From Candidatus Kapaibacterium sp. (GTDB lineage Bacteria > Bacteroidota > Ignavibacteria > Kapaibacteriales > UBA2268), in the NCBI GenBank assembly GCA_026418625.1, contig JAOABA010000051.1:62001-126000 (forward strand): DNA of 64,000 bases, written 5' to 3'. The notes below the pieces were generated by a model. The model was not told the DNA's origin. It ran no database searches and was given only the letters and a program-made list of their open reading frames with translations. This document shows, piece by piece, positions 17,243-27,093 of the stretch (the first letter of the stretch is position 1; each line of letters starts with the position of its first letter). Both the position numbers and the translations under genes were made by a program.

Positions 17243-18553
17243 TTACCTGAATAGTAAGGAAGAATCTCCGTAACTTAAAAATCTATAGTCATTTTCTAAT
17301 GCTTCATTGTATATTTTGTGAAAGTTTTCTTTTCCCACAAATGCAGCAACAAGTAGGATTAGAGTTGAACCGGGCAGATGAAAATTAGTAATTAATGTAT
17401 CAACTATTTTAAATTCATAGCCGGGAACAATAAATAATTCAGTTCTTCCATAAAGTTTATTTGTTTTAAGTTCATTTTCTAAATAATCTATAAGCGACTT
17501 AATAGATTGAGACGGACTTGGCAAATCTTCTGTTTTCTGGAAAAAATAAGGCTCGTATTGATTCAAGACTAAGTCATTAAAATCATTTTTAAATTTTCTT
17601 CCTTTACCAATTTTGATTCCCATCCAGTAAAGTGTTTCCAAAGTTCTTAGAGATGTTGTTCCTACGGCGACTAATCTTTTATTTCCTTTATTAATCAAAA
17701 AATTATACAATGATTTTAAAGTTTCTAAGTTAACACTGAAAATTTCGCTGTGCATATTATGTTCAGCAATATTCTCTGTTTCAATGGGACTAAAAGTCCC
17801 AAGACCAATATGAAGGGTTAATTTATCAATTTTGACCTTTTTCGCTGCTAATTCATCAAAAATTGACTCAGTGAAGTGAAGGCCGGCTGTGGGAGAAGCA
17901 ACCGAACCATCAGAATTTGCATAAACTGTCTGATATGTTTTGTAATCGTTTTCTTCTGAATTTCTGTTTATGTAAGGAGGCAGTGGGATATTTCCAATTT
18001 TGTTAATGATGTTGATAAATTTTTCTCTTTCGTTTTTCCAACTAAATTCAACGACCAATTCTTTTCCTTCTTTGTTTAAAACAACAGCATTGACTGTTGT
18101 AGATAAATCATCTGTTTTTAATTCAAAAGAGGTTCCTTCTTTGACCTTTCTTCCCGAATAGAGGCATTTCCAAATAGTTTTATTTTCAGATTGAAGTGCA
18201 ATTAGAGGGTCAGTTGAAGGAAAAATTGGTTCAAGACAAAAAATTTCAACCAATCCTCCTGTAGCTTTTTTGAACAATAACCTTGCGGGAATAACCTTGG
18301 TATCATTAATAAAAATGATTGAATTTTCGGGAATTAAATCTGGCAAATCCTTGAAATTCTTATGAAAGATTAGGAAGTCTGAATCTTTAAAATTTTCTTC
18401 TCGCTTTAGTGATAAACTTGTGAAGAGAGTTTTATTTCCGGCAACAAGGAGTTTGCTGGAACTCCTTTCAGGCAAAGGGTAAAGAGCTATCCTTTCTTTG
18501 GGTAGCTCATAATTATAATCTTCAAGGAAAATATTTGGAAAAAATTCTTTCAC
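17243..18553 (-). CDS. queA: S-adenosylmethionine:tRNA ribosyltransferase-isomerase
   Basis: QueA transfers and isomerises the ribosyl group of SAM onto preQ1 in tRNA to give epoxyqueuosine, in the wobble base of GUN anticodons. Family motifs present: ELPKERIALYPLPERSSSKLL, NDTKVIPARL, GSVASPTAGLHFTE, LHIGLGTFSP, GTTSLRTLE, FIVPGYEF and TNFHLPGSTLILLVAAF. At 436 aa it is longer than the ~350 aa of E. coli; the extra length is in central loops, as in other Bacteroidota. No other queuosine gene is nearby. The next minus-strand gene upstream ends its reading 37 bases away. Confidence 0.95.
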   Translation of the reverse strand: MKEFFPNIFLEDYNYELPKERIALYPLPERSSSKLLVAGNKTLFTSLSLKREENFKDSDFLIFHKNFKDLPDLIPENSIIFINDTKVIPARLLFKKATGGLVEIFCLEPIFPSTDPLIALQSENKTIWKCLYSGRKVKEGTSFELKTDDLSTTVNAVVLNKEGKELVVEFSWKNEREKFINIINKIGNIPLPPYINRNSEENDYKTYQTVYANSDGSVASPTAGLHFTESIFDELAAKKVKIDKLTLHIGLGTFSPIETENIAEHNMHSEIFSVNLETLKSLYNFLINKGNKRLVAVGTTSLRTLETLYWMGIKIGKGRKFKNDFNDLVLNQYEPYFFQKTEDLPSPSQSIKSLIDYLENELKTNKLYGRTELFIVPGYEFKIVDTLITNFHLPGSTLILLVAAFVGKENFHKIYNEALENDYRFLSYGDSSLLFR

Positions 18554-18590
18554 AAAGTTAAATTAACAAATTCTGTTAAAATAACTTTGA

Positions 18591-19325
18591 TTATTCTTCC
18601 ACTTTGTAACCCACACCTCTGATGTTTTTGATAAACTTGGCGGCATTGCCGAGTTTTTCTCTTAAATTTTTGATATGAACATCTACAGTGCGGTCAAGAA
18701 CTCCTTTTTCCTGAACACCAAGATAGTCAAGGATTCTGTCCCTTGGATAAACCCAACCTTTGCGTTCGCATAGAAGTTTGAGAATTCTAAACTCAGTTGA
18801 AGTCAAATCCACCCTGTTTCCTTCAACATAAGTCTCGTATTTTTGAAGGTCAATCTCAAGGATATCACCAATTTTGAGTTTTTGGGTTTTAAGGACCTTT
18901 TCATCACGACGGAGAACAGCCTTAACTCTCGCAATTAGTTCTCTTGGTGAAAAAGGTTTAGTGATATAATCATCGGCTCCAAGTTCAAGACCCAAAATTT
19001 TATCCATTTCATCAACTCTGGCTGTCAGAATGATGATTGGAATATGCGAATACTTATCTTCCCGCCTTAAATACTTACAAATTTCAAAACCGTCTGAATC
19101 AGGCAACATAAGGTCAAGAATTATTAAATCGGGCAAATCATCCTTCAAGGATTTCAGAAAGGTATCGCCATCGAGGTATTCTTTGACTTTGAAACCGTTC
19201 TTTTTTAAATTTGAAGATAAAAGTTCAACAATATCCGGCTCATCGTCAATGACTGCAATAGTTTTTGGAATTCCCTGCTGAAGCAGATTTTTTGAATCTT
19301 CGTGTTTCGCTTTTTTTGATTCCAT
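18591..19325 (-). CDS. OmpR/PhoB-type response regulator
   Basis: A receiver domain (acidic pair in AVIDDEPD, phospho-Asp in LIILDLMLP at about D71, conserved lysine in ITKPFSP) is followed by a winged-helix DNA-binding domain (VDLTSTEFRILKLL, RTVDVHIKNLREKLG, RGVGYKVE). The frame is open to 19409, but the ATG at 19325 (MESKKAKH) is the likely start; the upstream part is low-complexity Phe/Lys. No kinase gene is adjacent. The only PhoR-like kinase in the window (56016-57782) lacks an adjacent regulator, so the two may pair; that is inference. A 13-bp inverted repeat lies upstream. Confidence 0.9.
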   Translation of the reverse strand: MESKKAKHEDSKNLLQQGIPKTIAVIDDEPDIVELLSSNLKKNGFKVKEYLDGDTFLKSLKDDLPDLIILDLMLPDSDGFEICKYLRREDKYSHIPIIILTARVDEMDKILGLELGADDYITKPFSPRELIARVKAVLRRDEKVLKTQKLKIGDILEIDLQKYETYVEGNRVDLTSTEFRILKLLCERKGWVYPRDRILDYLGVQEKGVLDRTVDVHIKNLREKLGNAAKFIKNIRGVGYKVEE

Positions 19326-19444
19326 AAAAAATTCTGGATTTTTGTAAAAAAATTTAAATTTAAAATTTTTACAAAACAAAATTAACTCATTTTTTTCAAA
19401 ACTGAGCAAGCAATCTAAATATTAACACAAAATTAACTCTTTAT

Positions 19445-19502
19445 AAACAAAAGAATTATGGAAACAGTTGTTTTCTATTTCACCGAAAAAATTCTTTTGT
19501 TT
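19445..19502. repeat. 13-bp inverted repeat between oadB and the response regulator
   Basis: AAACAAAAGAATT (19445-19457) and its exact complement (19490-19502) are separated by 32 bases. It lies after the decarboxylase operon stop and 120 bases before the regulator start. It could end the decarboxylase transcript or serve as an operator; the long spacer argues against a simple terminator. Confidence 0.55.
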
Positions 19503-19530
19503 GCAACAAAAAGAAAAGAGCTATTTAACT

Positions 19531-20664
19531 TTATTTACCAAATATAGCAATTAGAACACCTGCAGCAATAGCTGTTCCAATTACACCGGCTACATTTGGT
19601 CCCATAGCGTGCATTAATAAATAATTATTGGGATTTGTTTCCTGTGCAACATTATGTGAAACTCGAGCTGCCATTGGGACTGCGGATACACCTGCTGAGC
19701 CTATTAGAGGATTTACCTTACCTTTTGTTAAAATATACATCAATTTACCAAGAAGTAAACCACCAATGGTGGAAAATCCAAAAGCTATGACACCCAATCC
19801 AATAATTTTTATAGTTTCAATTTGTAAAAATTTTTCTGCTGTCATTGTCAAACCAACACATACCCCAAGAAAGAAAGTTACGATATTAATTAATTCATTT
19901 TGAGCCATATTAGTAAGTCGTTCAACAACTCTGCTTTCCCTTAAAAGATTGCCTCCCATTAACATAGCCAAAAGTGGAGCTGCAGGTGGAACAATAAGTA
20001 TCCCTAGAAAAATAATCACTATTGGAAAGATTATCTTCACTTTTTTTGATACTTTTTTTGGAGTTTCCATAATTACTGAACGCTCTTTTTCCGTTGTTAA
20101 AAGTTTCATTAAGGGTGGTTGTATTAACGGAACCAGAGCCATATAAGAATAAGCAGCAACTGCAATTGGACCCAGAAGATGAGGAGCAAGTTTAAGCGTT
20201 AAGAATATTGCAGTTGGACCGTCAGCACCACCAATAATACCGATAGCAGCTGCCTCGTTAAGATTAAAACCAAGTAAGACCGCAAAAAAGAGTGCAGTGA
20301 ATACTCCAAACTGTGCTGCAGCTCCAAGTAAAAATGTTTTGGGATTGGACAACAACGGAGTAAAATCAGTCATTGCTCCAATACCTAAAAATATTAACGG
20401 AGGAAAAATTTCAAGCTCAATACCTTTTGAAATGTAATAGAATAATCCTCCTGCGGTCTCTCCAACGGGTGGAAGTAGAAGCCCATTTCCCGGTAAATTT
20501 GTTAAAAAGGCTCCTAAACCTATTGGAAGCAAAAGAAGTGGTTCAAACCCTTTTTTTATAGCTAAAAACATTAACAATAGGGATATACTGAGCATAATAA
20601 CCTGTCCCCAGTTCAATGACCAGAATCCCATACCGGAAATAAATTTCTCTAAAAATTCTAACAT
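19531..20664 (-). CDS. oadB: Sodium-pumping decarboxylase, beta subunit
   Basis: This integral membrane subunit (377 aa, ~9-11 helices) decarboxylates carboxybiotin and moves Na+ outward. Family signatures are visible: [18 protein letters not shown], the Asp-containing [29 protein letters not shown], and [19 protein letters not shown] near the end. It is the last gene of an operon with the carboxyltransferase, gamma and biotin subunits, 15 bases after the biotin carrier. Family knowledge supports a methylmalonyl-CoA (MmdB-type) rather than oxaloacetate pump because the carboxyltransferase is of the acyl-CoA type. Confidence 0.92.
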   Translation of the reverse strand: MLEFLEKFISGMGFWSLNWGQVIMLSISLLLMFLAIKKGFEPLLLLPIGLGAFLTNLPGNGLLLPPVGETAGGLFYYISKGIELEIFPPLIFLGIGAMTDFTPLLSNPKTFLLGAAAQFGVFTALFFAVLLGFNLNEAAAIGIIGGADGPTAIFLTLKLAPHLLGPIAVAAYSYMALVPLIQPPLMKLLTTEKERSVIMETPKKVSKKVKIIFPIVIIFLGILIVPPAAPLLAMLMGGNLLRESRVVERLTNMAQNELINIVTFFLGVCVGLTMTAEKFLQIETIKIIGLGVIAFGFSTIGGLLLGKLMYILTKGKVNPLIGSAGVSAVPMAARVSHNVAQETNPNNYLLMHAMGPNVAGVIGTAIAAGVLIAIFGK

Positions 20665-20679
20665 ATCTTCGTCTTAGAA

Positions 20680-21093
20680 TTATTCAAAAGTCATAAGAAG
20701 TTGTCCGGCTTCAATATTATCACCAACCTTGACATTTATTGATTTTATAACAGCACTTACAGGTGATGAAATATTAGTTTTCATTTTCATAGCTTCAAGC
20801 ACAAAAAGAACATCATTTTCTTTAACTTTTTGACCAACCGAAAAAGGTATTTCAATTACTTTTCCGTTAATAGGCGATGATAGTTTTTTCTGGTCAATAG
20901 TTAAAGTTTTGGACTGTCTTGAAATTGGAGTCCTCATCAAGGTATTAAGATGACTACTGCTTAAATGTTCAGTTGGTTTAGTGCCGACAGGTATTATGCC
21001 CTGCGAAGGCTGATAAGGCAATTCATCATCTTCGATGACTTCAACTTCTACTTCGAATCTAATTCCATTGACAGTAACAAGTAATTTTTTCAT
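20680..21093 (-). CDS. Biotin carboxyl carrier subunit of the decarboxylase
   Basis: The protein is 137 aa with a variable N-terminal strand region, a linker and a C-terminal biotinyl domain. The biotin lysine is in EAMKMKT (about K103), with the flanking SSPINGKVIEIPFSVGQKV and GDNIEAGQLLMTFE of the family. It carries CO2 from the carboxyltransferase to the beta subunit. The linker lacks the long Pro/Ala stretch of many homologues. It starts 9 bases after oadG. Confidence 0.9.
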   Translation of the reverse strand: MKKLLVTVNGIRFEVEVEVIEDDELPYQPSQGIIPVGTKPTEHLSSSHLNTLMRTPISRQSKTLTIDQKKLSSPINGKVIEIPFSVGQKVKENDVLFVLEAMKMKTNISSPVSAVIKSINVKVGDNIEAGQLLMTFE

Positions 21094-21102
21094 AATTTAT
21101 CC

Positions 21103-21465
21103 TTAAATTTTTGTTCGAGATACTTTAATAGCGTGTGATCCCATAATATTTTGACGTCCCAAAGCTATCCAAGAGCCGGATTTTTCATCTTTCAAGAATT
21201 TGATTTTTCTAATATGAATTGGTTTATTAATAGCTTCGAAAACAGCTGCAGAAATAACCGCTACTAATTCTGGAGTTAATAAATTTTCTATATCAAGAAT
21301 TTCACCTGATTTTAATTTTTTCTTGACTCTTAGCTCGTTAATACTTTCATCAATTTTTTTTAGAGCAAATATCAATATATAAAAGAAAAAAATTGCAACA
21401 AAAACAGCTGAAATTCCAAAAACAAGAACAAACAAAGCTTCTTCAATAGCATTCATAATTCTCAC
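21103..21465 (-). CDS. Decarboxylase gamma/delta subunit (OadG family)
   Basis: A single N-terminal helix (LFVLVFGISAVFVAIFFFYILIF) is followed by a polar tail with helix LLTPELVAVISAAVFEAI, as in OadG/MmdD proteins. It holds the carboxyltransferase to the membrane beta subunit. Its start lies directly at the carboxyltransferase stop (21465/21466), showing tight coupling. At 120 aa it is longer than the ~80 aa of the minimal OadG. Confidence 0.85.
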   Translation of the reverse strand: MRIMNAIEEALFVLVFGISAVFVAIFFFYILIFALKKIDESINELRVKKKLKSGEILDIENLLTPELVAVISAAVFEAINKPIHIRKIKFLKDEKSGSWIALGRQNIMGSHAIKVSRTKI

Positions 21466-23016
21466 CTATAAAGGAATTAAACCGTGTTTTTTAGCAGGTC
21501 TCAATTCACGTTTATTTTTGAGTGATTCAAGAGCTATCGAGATATATTGTCTTGTGTATTTAGGCTCAATAACAGAATCAATCATTCCTATAGAAGCGGC
21601 AGAATAAGGATTAGCGTGTTCTTGATTATATCTCATTATTAATTCTTTTCTTTTCGCTAAAGGGTCAGTGGCTGTTTTTATTTCATCCTTATAAAGCACG
21701 CTTATTGCTCCTTCAGCACCCATAACTGCAATTTCAGCTGTGGGCCAAGCAGCTACACGGTCAGCTCCCAAGCTTTTTGCACTCATAGCGAGATAAGCAC
21801 CTCCGTAAGCTTTTCGAACGATTATTGAAATTTTTGGAACAGTCGCTGCTGAAAAAGAAAATAGCATTTTTGCCCCGTGTCTTATTATTCCGCCAAATTC
21901 CTGTTCGATTCCCGGCAGAAATCCCGGAACATCAACAAAAGATATAAGTGGAATATTAAAAGCATTGCAAAATCTAATGAACCTTGATGCTTTATCGGAT
22001 GCATCTATGTCGATAGCTCCATATTTCTCAATAGGCTGATTTGCAATAACTCCTACAACTCTACCATTAACTCGAGCGAAACAAATTATGATGTTCTTTG
22101 CGAAATGGCTCTGAATTTCCATTATTGAACCGGGATCAAAAATTCTTGTCAAAACTTCGAACATATCATAAGGGTCTCTTGGATCATCAGGAATGATTGT
22201 ATTAAGCGTTTCGTCCTCGATAAGCACAATTTCACCATTTCCTGCTACTGGCGGATCTTCCATATTATTTGAGGGAAGATATGTAAGCAAATTTTGGACA
22301 ATTTCGATGGCGTCTGCATCATCACGTGCGATAAAATGCACATTACCGCTAAATGTTGCCTGACTTAATGCTCCACCAAGTTCTTCAGCAGAAATTTCTT
22401 CTCCGGTTGCTTCCTTAATAACTTGCGGACCTGCAATGAAAAGCTGCCCAATTCCTTCCACCATTATTATGAAATCCATTAGTGCAGGTGAATATGCAGC
22501 TCCACCAGCGCAAGGACCAGCTATTATTGCTATTTGAGGAACAACTCCGGATAGAAGTGTATTATGATAAAAAATTCTACCATAACCTCTAAGAGAATAA
22601 ATACCTTCCTGAATTCTTGCACCACCGCTATCATTGATTGAGATAAATGGCGCTCCATTTTTCAGGGACATATCCATCATTTCGCATATTTTCCAAGAAT
22701 GCATCTCGCCAACACTTCCACCCATAACAGTGAAATCCTGAGAAGTTGCATAGGCAAGTCTTCCATTAATGGCTCCTATCCCAGTTATTACTCCATCACC
22801 GGGCAAAGACCCTGCTGAAATGTTATGTGAATGGATATTGCTAACGTGCTTATAGATTTCATCATAGAAACCACCATCGAATAGAAGGTGTAATCTTTCT
22901 CTGGCGGTCATCTTTCCGGACTGGTGCTGTTTGTTAATTTTATCAATTCCCCCACTCTCGAGTAATTTTCGCTCACGATTTCGGAGGTCTTCGATTTTTT
23001 TTTGGACCGATTCCAT
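21466..23016 (-). CDS. mmdA: Methylmalonyl-CoA decarboxylase carboxyltransferase (acyl-CoA carboxylase beta type)
   Basis: This 517-aa carboxyltransferase takes the carboxyl group from an acyl-CoA, probably (S)-methylmalonyl-CoA, onto biotin. Two crotonase-fold halves are visible: TARERLHLLFD, SGGARIQEG, GPCAGGAAYSPALMDF in the first, and FVDVPGFLPG, RKAYGGAYLAMSAK and AVMGAEGAISVL in the second. The start is placed at the ATG of MESVQKKIEDL (23016) rather than the in-frame start at 23037. It heads a four-gene operon (carboxyltransferase, gamma, biotin carrier, beta) that couples decarboxylation to Na+ export. Propionyl-CoA carboxylase is the alternative, but the pump subunits decide against it. 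Confidence 0.9.
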   Translation of the reverse strand: MESVQKKIEDLRNRERKLLESGGIDKINKQHQSGKMTARERLHLLFDGGFYDEIYKHVSNIHSHNISAGSLPGDGVITGIGAINGRLAYATSQDFTVMGGSVGEMHSWKICEMMDMSLKNGAPFISINDSGGARIQEGIYSLRGYGRIFYHNTLLSGVVPQIAIIAGPCAGGAAYSPALMDFIIMVEGIGQLFIAGPQVIKEATGEEISAEELGGALSQATFSGNVHFIARDDADAIEIVQNLLTYLPSNNMEDPPVAGNGEIVLIEDETLNTIIPDDPRDPYDMFEVLTRIFDPGSIMEIQSHFAKNIIICFARVNGRVVGVIANQPIEKYGAIDIDASDKASRFIRFCNAFNIPLISFVDVPGFLPGIEQEFGGIIRHGAKMLFSFSAATVPKISIIVRKAYGGAYLAMSAKSLGADRVAAWPTAEIAVMGAEGAISVLYKDEIKTATDPLAKRKELIMRYNQEHANPYSAASIGMIDSVIEPKYTRQYISIALESLKNKRELRPAKKHGLIPL

Positions 23017-23184
23017 ATTATTTAATTTTAAAAACAAGTCAGTTACAAAACTAAACAGAATTTATTTCAAGAAAAATTAATTATTATTCAAAGAATTTTC
23101 ATTTTACACTTAATTTTTAAATCCAAATTTATCATAAAAATGAATTGAATAGTAATAATATTTTCAACGGTCGCTTTGTGGTTA

Positions 23185-23275
23185 GCTTTATCAAAATTGA
23201 ATAGCCACTACTTTCAAGTAGTGGAGAAAAAAATCATTTCTAATAGTATCTTCCGGTAGAACAGATTCCTCTGTT
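23185..23275 (+). repeat. Interspersed repeat Q, copy 3 (partial)
   Basis: Matches the first ~90 bases of the units at 8937 and 9335, including the exact 20-base palindrome (23205-23224); homology fades after AGAACAGATTCC. It lies in the 487-base gap 23017-23503, which holds no gene that I can see and is mostly repeats. Confidence 0.75.
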
Positions 23276-23287
23276 AGTGCAAAGAGA

Positions 23288-23318
23288 GATGTCCCACACC
23301 TCTAAGGTGTAGGACATC
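23288..23318. repeat. Imperfect 14-bp inverted repeat
   Basis: GATGTCCCACACCT pairs with AGGTGTAGGACATC around a CTA loop with one mismatch. A run of A follows on the plus strand, so on the minus strand the T run precedes the hairpin; it is therefore not a terminator for thrS. Confidence 0.65.
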
Positions 23319-23330
23319 AAAAAAAATTTA

Positions 23331-23426
23331 TTGTCACTCTTAACGAAGTGAAGAGTCTATTATGATTCAATGAATTATGTATTATGGATTCTTCGCCTTC
23401 GGCTCCTAATGACTGTTTTTTACACA
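23331..23426 (-). repeat. Interspersed repeat R, copy 3 (inverted, partial)
   Basis: Its reverse complement (GTGTAAAAAACAGTCATT, then GAAGAATCC and CTCTTCACTTCGTTAAGAGT) matches the first ~95 bases of copies 1 and 2. It lies ~55 bases from repeat Q copy 3, in the opposite relative orientation to the Q-R composites at 9 kb. Confidence 0.72.
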
Positions 23427-23503
23427 GCCTCAAAAGATGGTAGAACAAACATCCTTGCTCGATTATTTGTAGAAGAAAGATTCTGCTTTTTTGGGTAGTG
23501 GAT

Positions 23504-25441
23504 TTACCTTGATGAATTATTTGAATTATAAGGATTATTCAATTCGTTAAATAAATTTAAAATTTCATCCATTGTTTTGCTACCAATATTTCCCTTTGTA
23601 TGTTCACGGACAGATAGAGTATTAGTATCAACTTCTTTTTGACCGATTATCAATGCAAAAGGAATTTTTTTCTGCTCAGATTCAGCAATTTTTCTGTTTA
23701 TTTTTTCGCTTCTTAAATCAATTTCTACTCTAAAGCCTGCATTATCAAGAATAGAATAAATTTCATTTGCATATGAATGCTGATTTTCTCCAATAGGTAA
23801 TATATTTGCTTGAACAGGTGCAAGCCAGAATGGAAAATTACCAGCAAAATGCTCTATCAAAATTGAAAGAAATCTTTCCAAAGAGCCGAAAGGAGCCCTG
23901 TGGATTATGACAGGTCTATGCTTTTGATTATCTTCACCGGTATATTCGAGTTGGAAACGTTCAGGCATAACATAATCAACTTGAACAGTTCCTAATTGCC
24001 AAGACCGTCCAAGAGCATCTTTAACATTAAAATCAATTTTAGGTCCATAAAAAGAGGCTTCGCCTTTACCAATAAAATAGTCAAGACCCATCTCGTCGGC
24101 TACTTCCTGAATAACTTTTTCTGCATGATTCCAGCTTTCTTCAGAACCAACATATTTAGATGAATCTTCGTCACGGAAAGATAATCTGATTTTGACGGTC
24201 ATTCCAAATGTATTGAATACTAACTGTGTTAGTTCGACTGTTTGTTTAATTTCGTCTTTTAATTGTTCCTCAGTGCAATACATATGAGCGTCATCTTGAG
24301 TAAATCCTCTGACTCTTGTTAATCCGTTTAACTCTCCAGATTGCTCGTAACGATAAACGGTTCCGAATTCAGCTAAACGTAATGGCAAGTCCCTATAACT
24401 TCGTGGTTTTGAAGCATAAATCTGATGGTGATGAGGACAATTCATAGGTTTTAGTAAATATTCTTCCTCTTCAATTTTTATTGGTGCAAACATTGAATCT
24501 GAATAATACGGATAATGACCCGATGTTTTGTATAGATTAATGTTTCCAATATGAGGAGTGATAACCTCAACATAACCTCTTTTCTTTAATTCGGCTGAGA
24601 TGAAAGCTTCGAGTTTTCTTCTTATAATTGTTCCTTTTGGCAACCAAATAGGCAGACCACCACCGACATTTGGAGAGATCATAAATAGTTCTAATTCCCT
24701 GCCAAGCTTGCGATGATCTCTTTTTTTTGCTTCTTCGAGCATAAAAAGATAATCATCCAGCATTTTTTTCTTTGGAAATGTTATTCCATAAACCCGTGTC
24801 ATCATATTTCTGCTCGAATCACCACGCCAATAAGCTCCAGCTACCGTAAGCAGCTTAACATATTTTATATGGTTGGTGTTTGGAATATGTGTTCCACGGC
24901 AGAGATCAATGAAATTTCCTTGTTTGTAAAATGTGATTTCACCGTCATTTAGCCCATCAATAAGTTCAAGTTTATATTGATCCCCAATCTTAGAGAAATG
25001 TTCAATAGCTTCTTGTTTTGAAATTTCAATTCTTTCGTATTCAGCATTTCTTTTAGCTAATTCAAGCATTTTAGCTTCGATTTCCGGAAGATCTTCGGCA
25101 GAGAGCTTTTTCCCATCAGGGAGATCAACGTCATAATAAAAACCGTTTTCAATTGCTGGACCAATACCGAATTTGACACCCGGATATAATTCTTGAATTG
25201 CTTCAGCCATAAGGTGCGCTGAAGAGTGCCAATATATTTCTTTACCTCGTGGGTCATCAAAAGTAACTATTTCGACTGAAGCATCCTGATTTATTTTTCT
25301 TGATAAATCATATTTTTCACCATTTACAAATATTCCGAGAGCTTCATTTGCTAATCTTTCTGAAATAGAGCGTGCAATTTCGAAACCAGTTGTTCCCTCG
25401 GGATATTCTCTGACGTTACCATCCGGAAATGTAATCTTCAT
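23504..25441 (-). CDS. thrS: Threonyl-tRNA synthetase
   Basis: At 645 aa, all domains are visible in order. An N-terminal TGS domain (1-60) precedes the editing domain, with the zinc/hydrolytic pair in YWHSSAHLMAEA and CRGTHIPNTNHI. The class II catalytic core follows, with LLKPMNCPHHHQIY, RLAEFGTVYRYEQSGE and PVIIHRAPFGSLERF, then a C-terminal anticodon domain (VQANILPIG to EHTKGNIG). Many genomes place infC-rpmI-rplT after thrS; here repeats follow instead. cysS lies 69 bases upstream on the same strand. Confidence 0.97.
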   Translation of the reverse strand: MKITFPDGNVREYPEGTTGFEIARSISERLANEALGIFVNGEKYDLSRKINQDASVEIVTFDDPRGKEIYWHSSAHLMAEAIQELYPGVKFGIGPAIENGFYYDVDLPDGKKLSAEDLPEIEAKMLELAKRNAEYERIEISKQEAIEHFSKIGDQYKLELIDGLNDGEITFYKQGNFIDLCRGTHIPNTNHIKYVKLLTVAGAYWRGDSSRNMMTRVYGITFPKKKMLDDYLFMLEEAKKRDHRKLGRELELFMISPNVGGGLPIWLPKGTIIRRKLEAFISAELKKRGYVEVITPHIGNINLYKTSGHYPYYSDSMFAPIKIEEEEYLLKPMNCPHHHQIYASKPRSYRDLPLRLAEFGTVYRYEQSGELNGLTRVRGFTQDDAHMYCTEEQLKDEIKQTVELTQLVFNTFGMTVKIRLSFRDEDSSKYVGSEESWNHAEKVIQEVADEMGLDYFIGKGEASFYGPKIDFNVKDALGRSWQLGTVQVDYVMPERFQLEYTGEDNQKHRPVIIHRAPFGSLERFLSILIEHFAGNFPFWLAPVQANILPIGENQHSYANEIYSILDNAGFRVEIDLRSEKINRKIAESEQKKIPFALIIGQKEVDTNTLSVREHTKGNIGSKTMDEILNLFNELNNPYNSNNSSR

Positions 25442-25510
25442 TAAAATGATAGAATTAGTTTTACAAACATAACAAAAGCAAAACGAAATGTTAGTTTTAT
25501 TATTTGATAG

Positions 25511-26974
25511 CTATTCACCTATTTTATTAATTTCATACCCATCTTTAGTGTCTTTTATGACATAACCTGAATCAAAAATCTCTTTTCTAATCTTATCAGC
25601 CAAGTCAAATTTTTTTTCCTTTTTAAGCTGAAATCTCTCTTCTGCTAACTTAAGTATATTATTAGGTATCAGGATTTTTTCCTCTGGTTTTTTATCTAAT
25701 TGCCAAACATCAAAGATTTTGTTTAGTTCAAGAAAGAAAGCTTTTAATTTTTTCTTAGATGAAAGTTTTATTGATTTTGGATCTGTATTGTTAATAAAAG
25801 TGAAAATATGGGCAAGTGCTTTTGGTGTATGCAAATCATTAGCGAGTTCAGAGAAAACATTATGCTTTAATTTATCCTCATCAACTTTGTCAGAACCGTC
25901 AATATCTTCATCAAATAAAGAATAAATAAAATCCTGAATTCTTAATCTTGCTTTTCGTGCTGCAGCAATCCCATTAAAAGTAAAGTTATAAACAGAGCCA
26001 TAATGAGCAGAAAGCATAGCGAAACGAATATCTAAAGGGTCAATACCTTTTTTTTCAAGATCCCTAAGCGTAAAAAAGTTACCTAAAGATTTACTCATTT
26101 TCTGTCCCTCAACTTCAAGAAATTCATTATGGCACCATATTGCAGTGGGATCAATGCCGAATGCGGCTTTGCTTTGGGCTATCTCGTCTTCGTGATGAGG
26201 GAATTTTAAATCAATACCACCAGTGTGAATATCAAAAGGAAGTCCAAGAATTTCCTTTTCCATAACAGAGCATTCTATATGCCATCCGGGTCTGCCATCA
26301 CAACGTTGACCTTCTATTTCAAATTCCCAATATGGTTCACCGGGCTTTTTAGCTTTCCAGAGAGCAAAATCAGCTGCTTGTTCTTTTTCATATTGGTCAG
26401 AATCAACTCTATCGCCAGCCCTAAAATTTTCGAAATCTATTTTGAATAATTTGCCATAAATATCAATTTTTCTCCATTCAGCAACGTTAAAATAAATTGA
26501 ACCAGCTGAATAATAAGCTAAACCTCTATTATAAATCTTTTTAATAGTGTCCTGAATTTGTAGAATATAATCTGTTGCCTTCGGAATTTTGTAGAAGTGT
26601 TTAAGGTTAATTTTTAGTTTTGTTATATCATCAAAAAATTCTTTTTCATAAAAAGATGTAAATTTGAGGAGGTTATCCAAGGGATCGTTGCTTTGTTCGC
26701 CCATCTCTTTTCTCCATTCTTTACTTCCAATAGCAGAGTCCCTTATTGTTTTGTCATCAATATTTGTTATGTTCATAACCCAATGAACTTTAAAACCCCC
26801 AACAACTCTTAATACTCTTTGAAGTAAGTCGGCAAAAAGAAATGATCGCATATTTCCTATATGGGCATAATTATAAACTGTTGGACCACAAGAATACATT
26901 CTTATGGTGCTGCCATCAAGTGGAACTACGTGTGATAATTTTCCGTTTAAAGAATTATGTAAATAAATTTCCAT
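25511..26974 (-). CDS. cysS: Cysteinyl-tRNA synthetase
   Basis: This class I synthetase has 487 aa. The HIGH-type motif is YNYAHIGNMRSFLFAD and the KMSKS loop is EGQKMSKSLGNFFT. The zinc-site region is visible with MYSCGPTVYNY, RPGWHIECSVM and GIDLKFPHHEDEIAQS. A helical anticodon-binding tail follows. It is upstream of thrS on the same strand, and the two may share a transcript. The start at 26974 fits the family. Confidence 0.97.
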   Translation of the reverse strand: MEIYLHNSLNGKLSHVVPLDGSTIRMYSCGPTVYNYAHIGNMRSFLFADLLQRVLRVVGGFKVHWVMNITNIDDKTIRDSAIGSKEWRKEMGEQSNDPLDNLLKFTSFYEKEFFDDITKLKINLKHFYKIPKATDYILQIQDTIKKIYNRGLAYYSAGSIYFNVAEWRKIDIYGKLFKIDFENFRAGDRVDSDQYEKEQAADFALWKAKKPGEPYWEFEIEGQRCDGRPGWHIECSVMEKEILGLPFDIHTGGIDLKFPHHEDEIAQSKAAFGIDPTAIWCHNEFLEVEGQKMSKSLGNFFTLRDLEKKGIDPLDIRFAMLSAHYGSVYNFTFNGIAAARKARLRIQDFIYSLFDEDIDGSDKVDEDKLKHNVFSELANDLHTPKALAHIFTFINNTDPKSIKLSSKKKLKAFFLELNKIFDVWQLDKKPEEKILIPNNILKLAEERFQLKKEKKFDLADKIRKEIFDSGYVIKDTKDGYEINKIGE

Positions 26975-27093
26975 AAGATATTTTAAATTTTAATTTTATC
27001 TGCAAATTTTATTTAGTAACAATCGTAAATTAATTATTGCGATTATATGATAAAAATCTTTTATTTTTAGATGGTTAAATACTTATTATTTCT

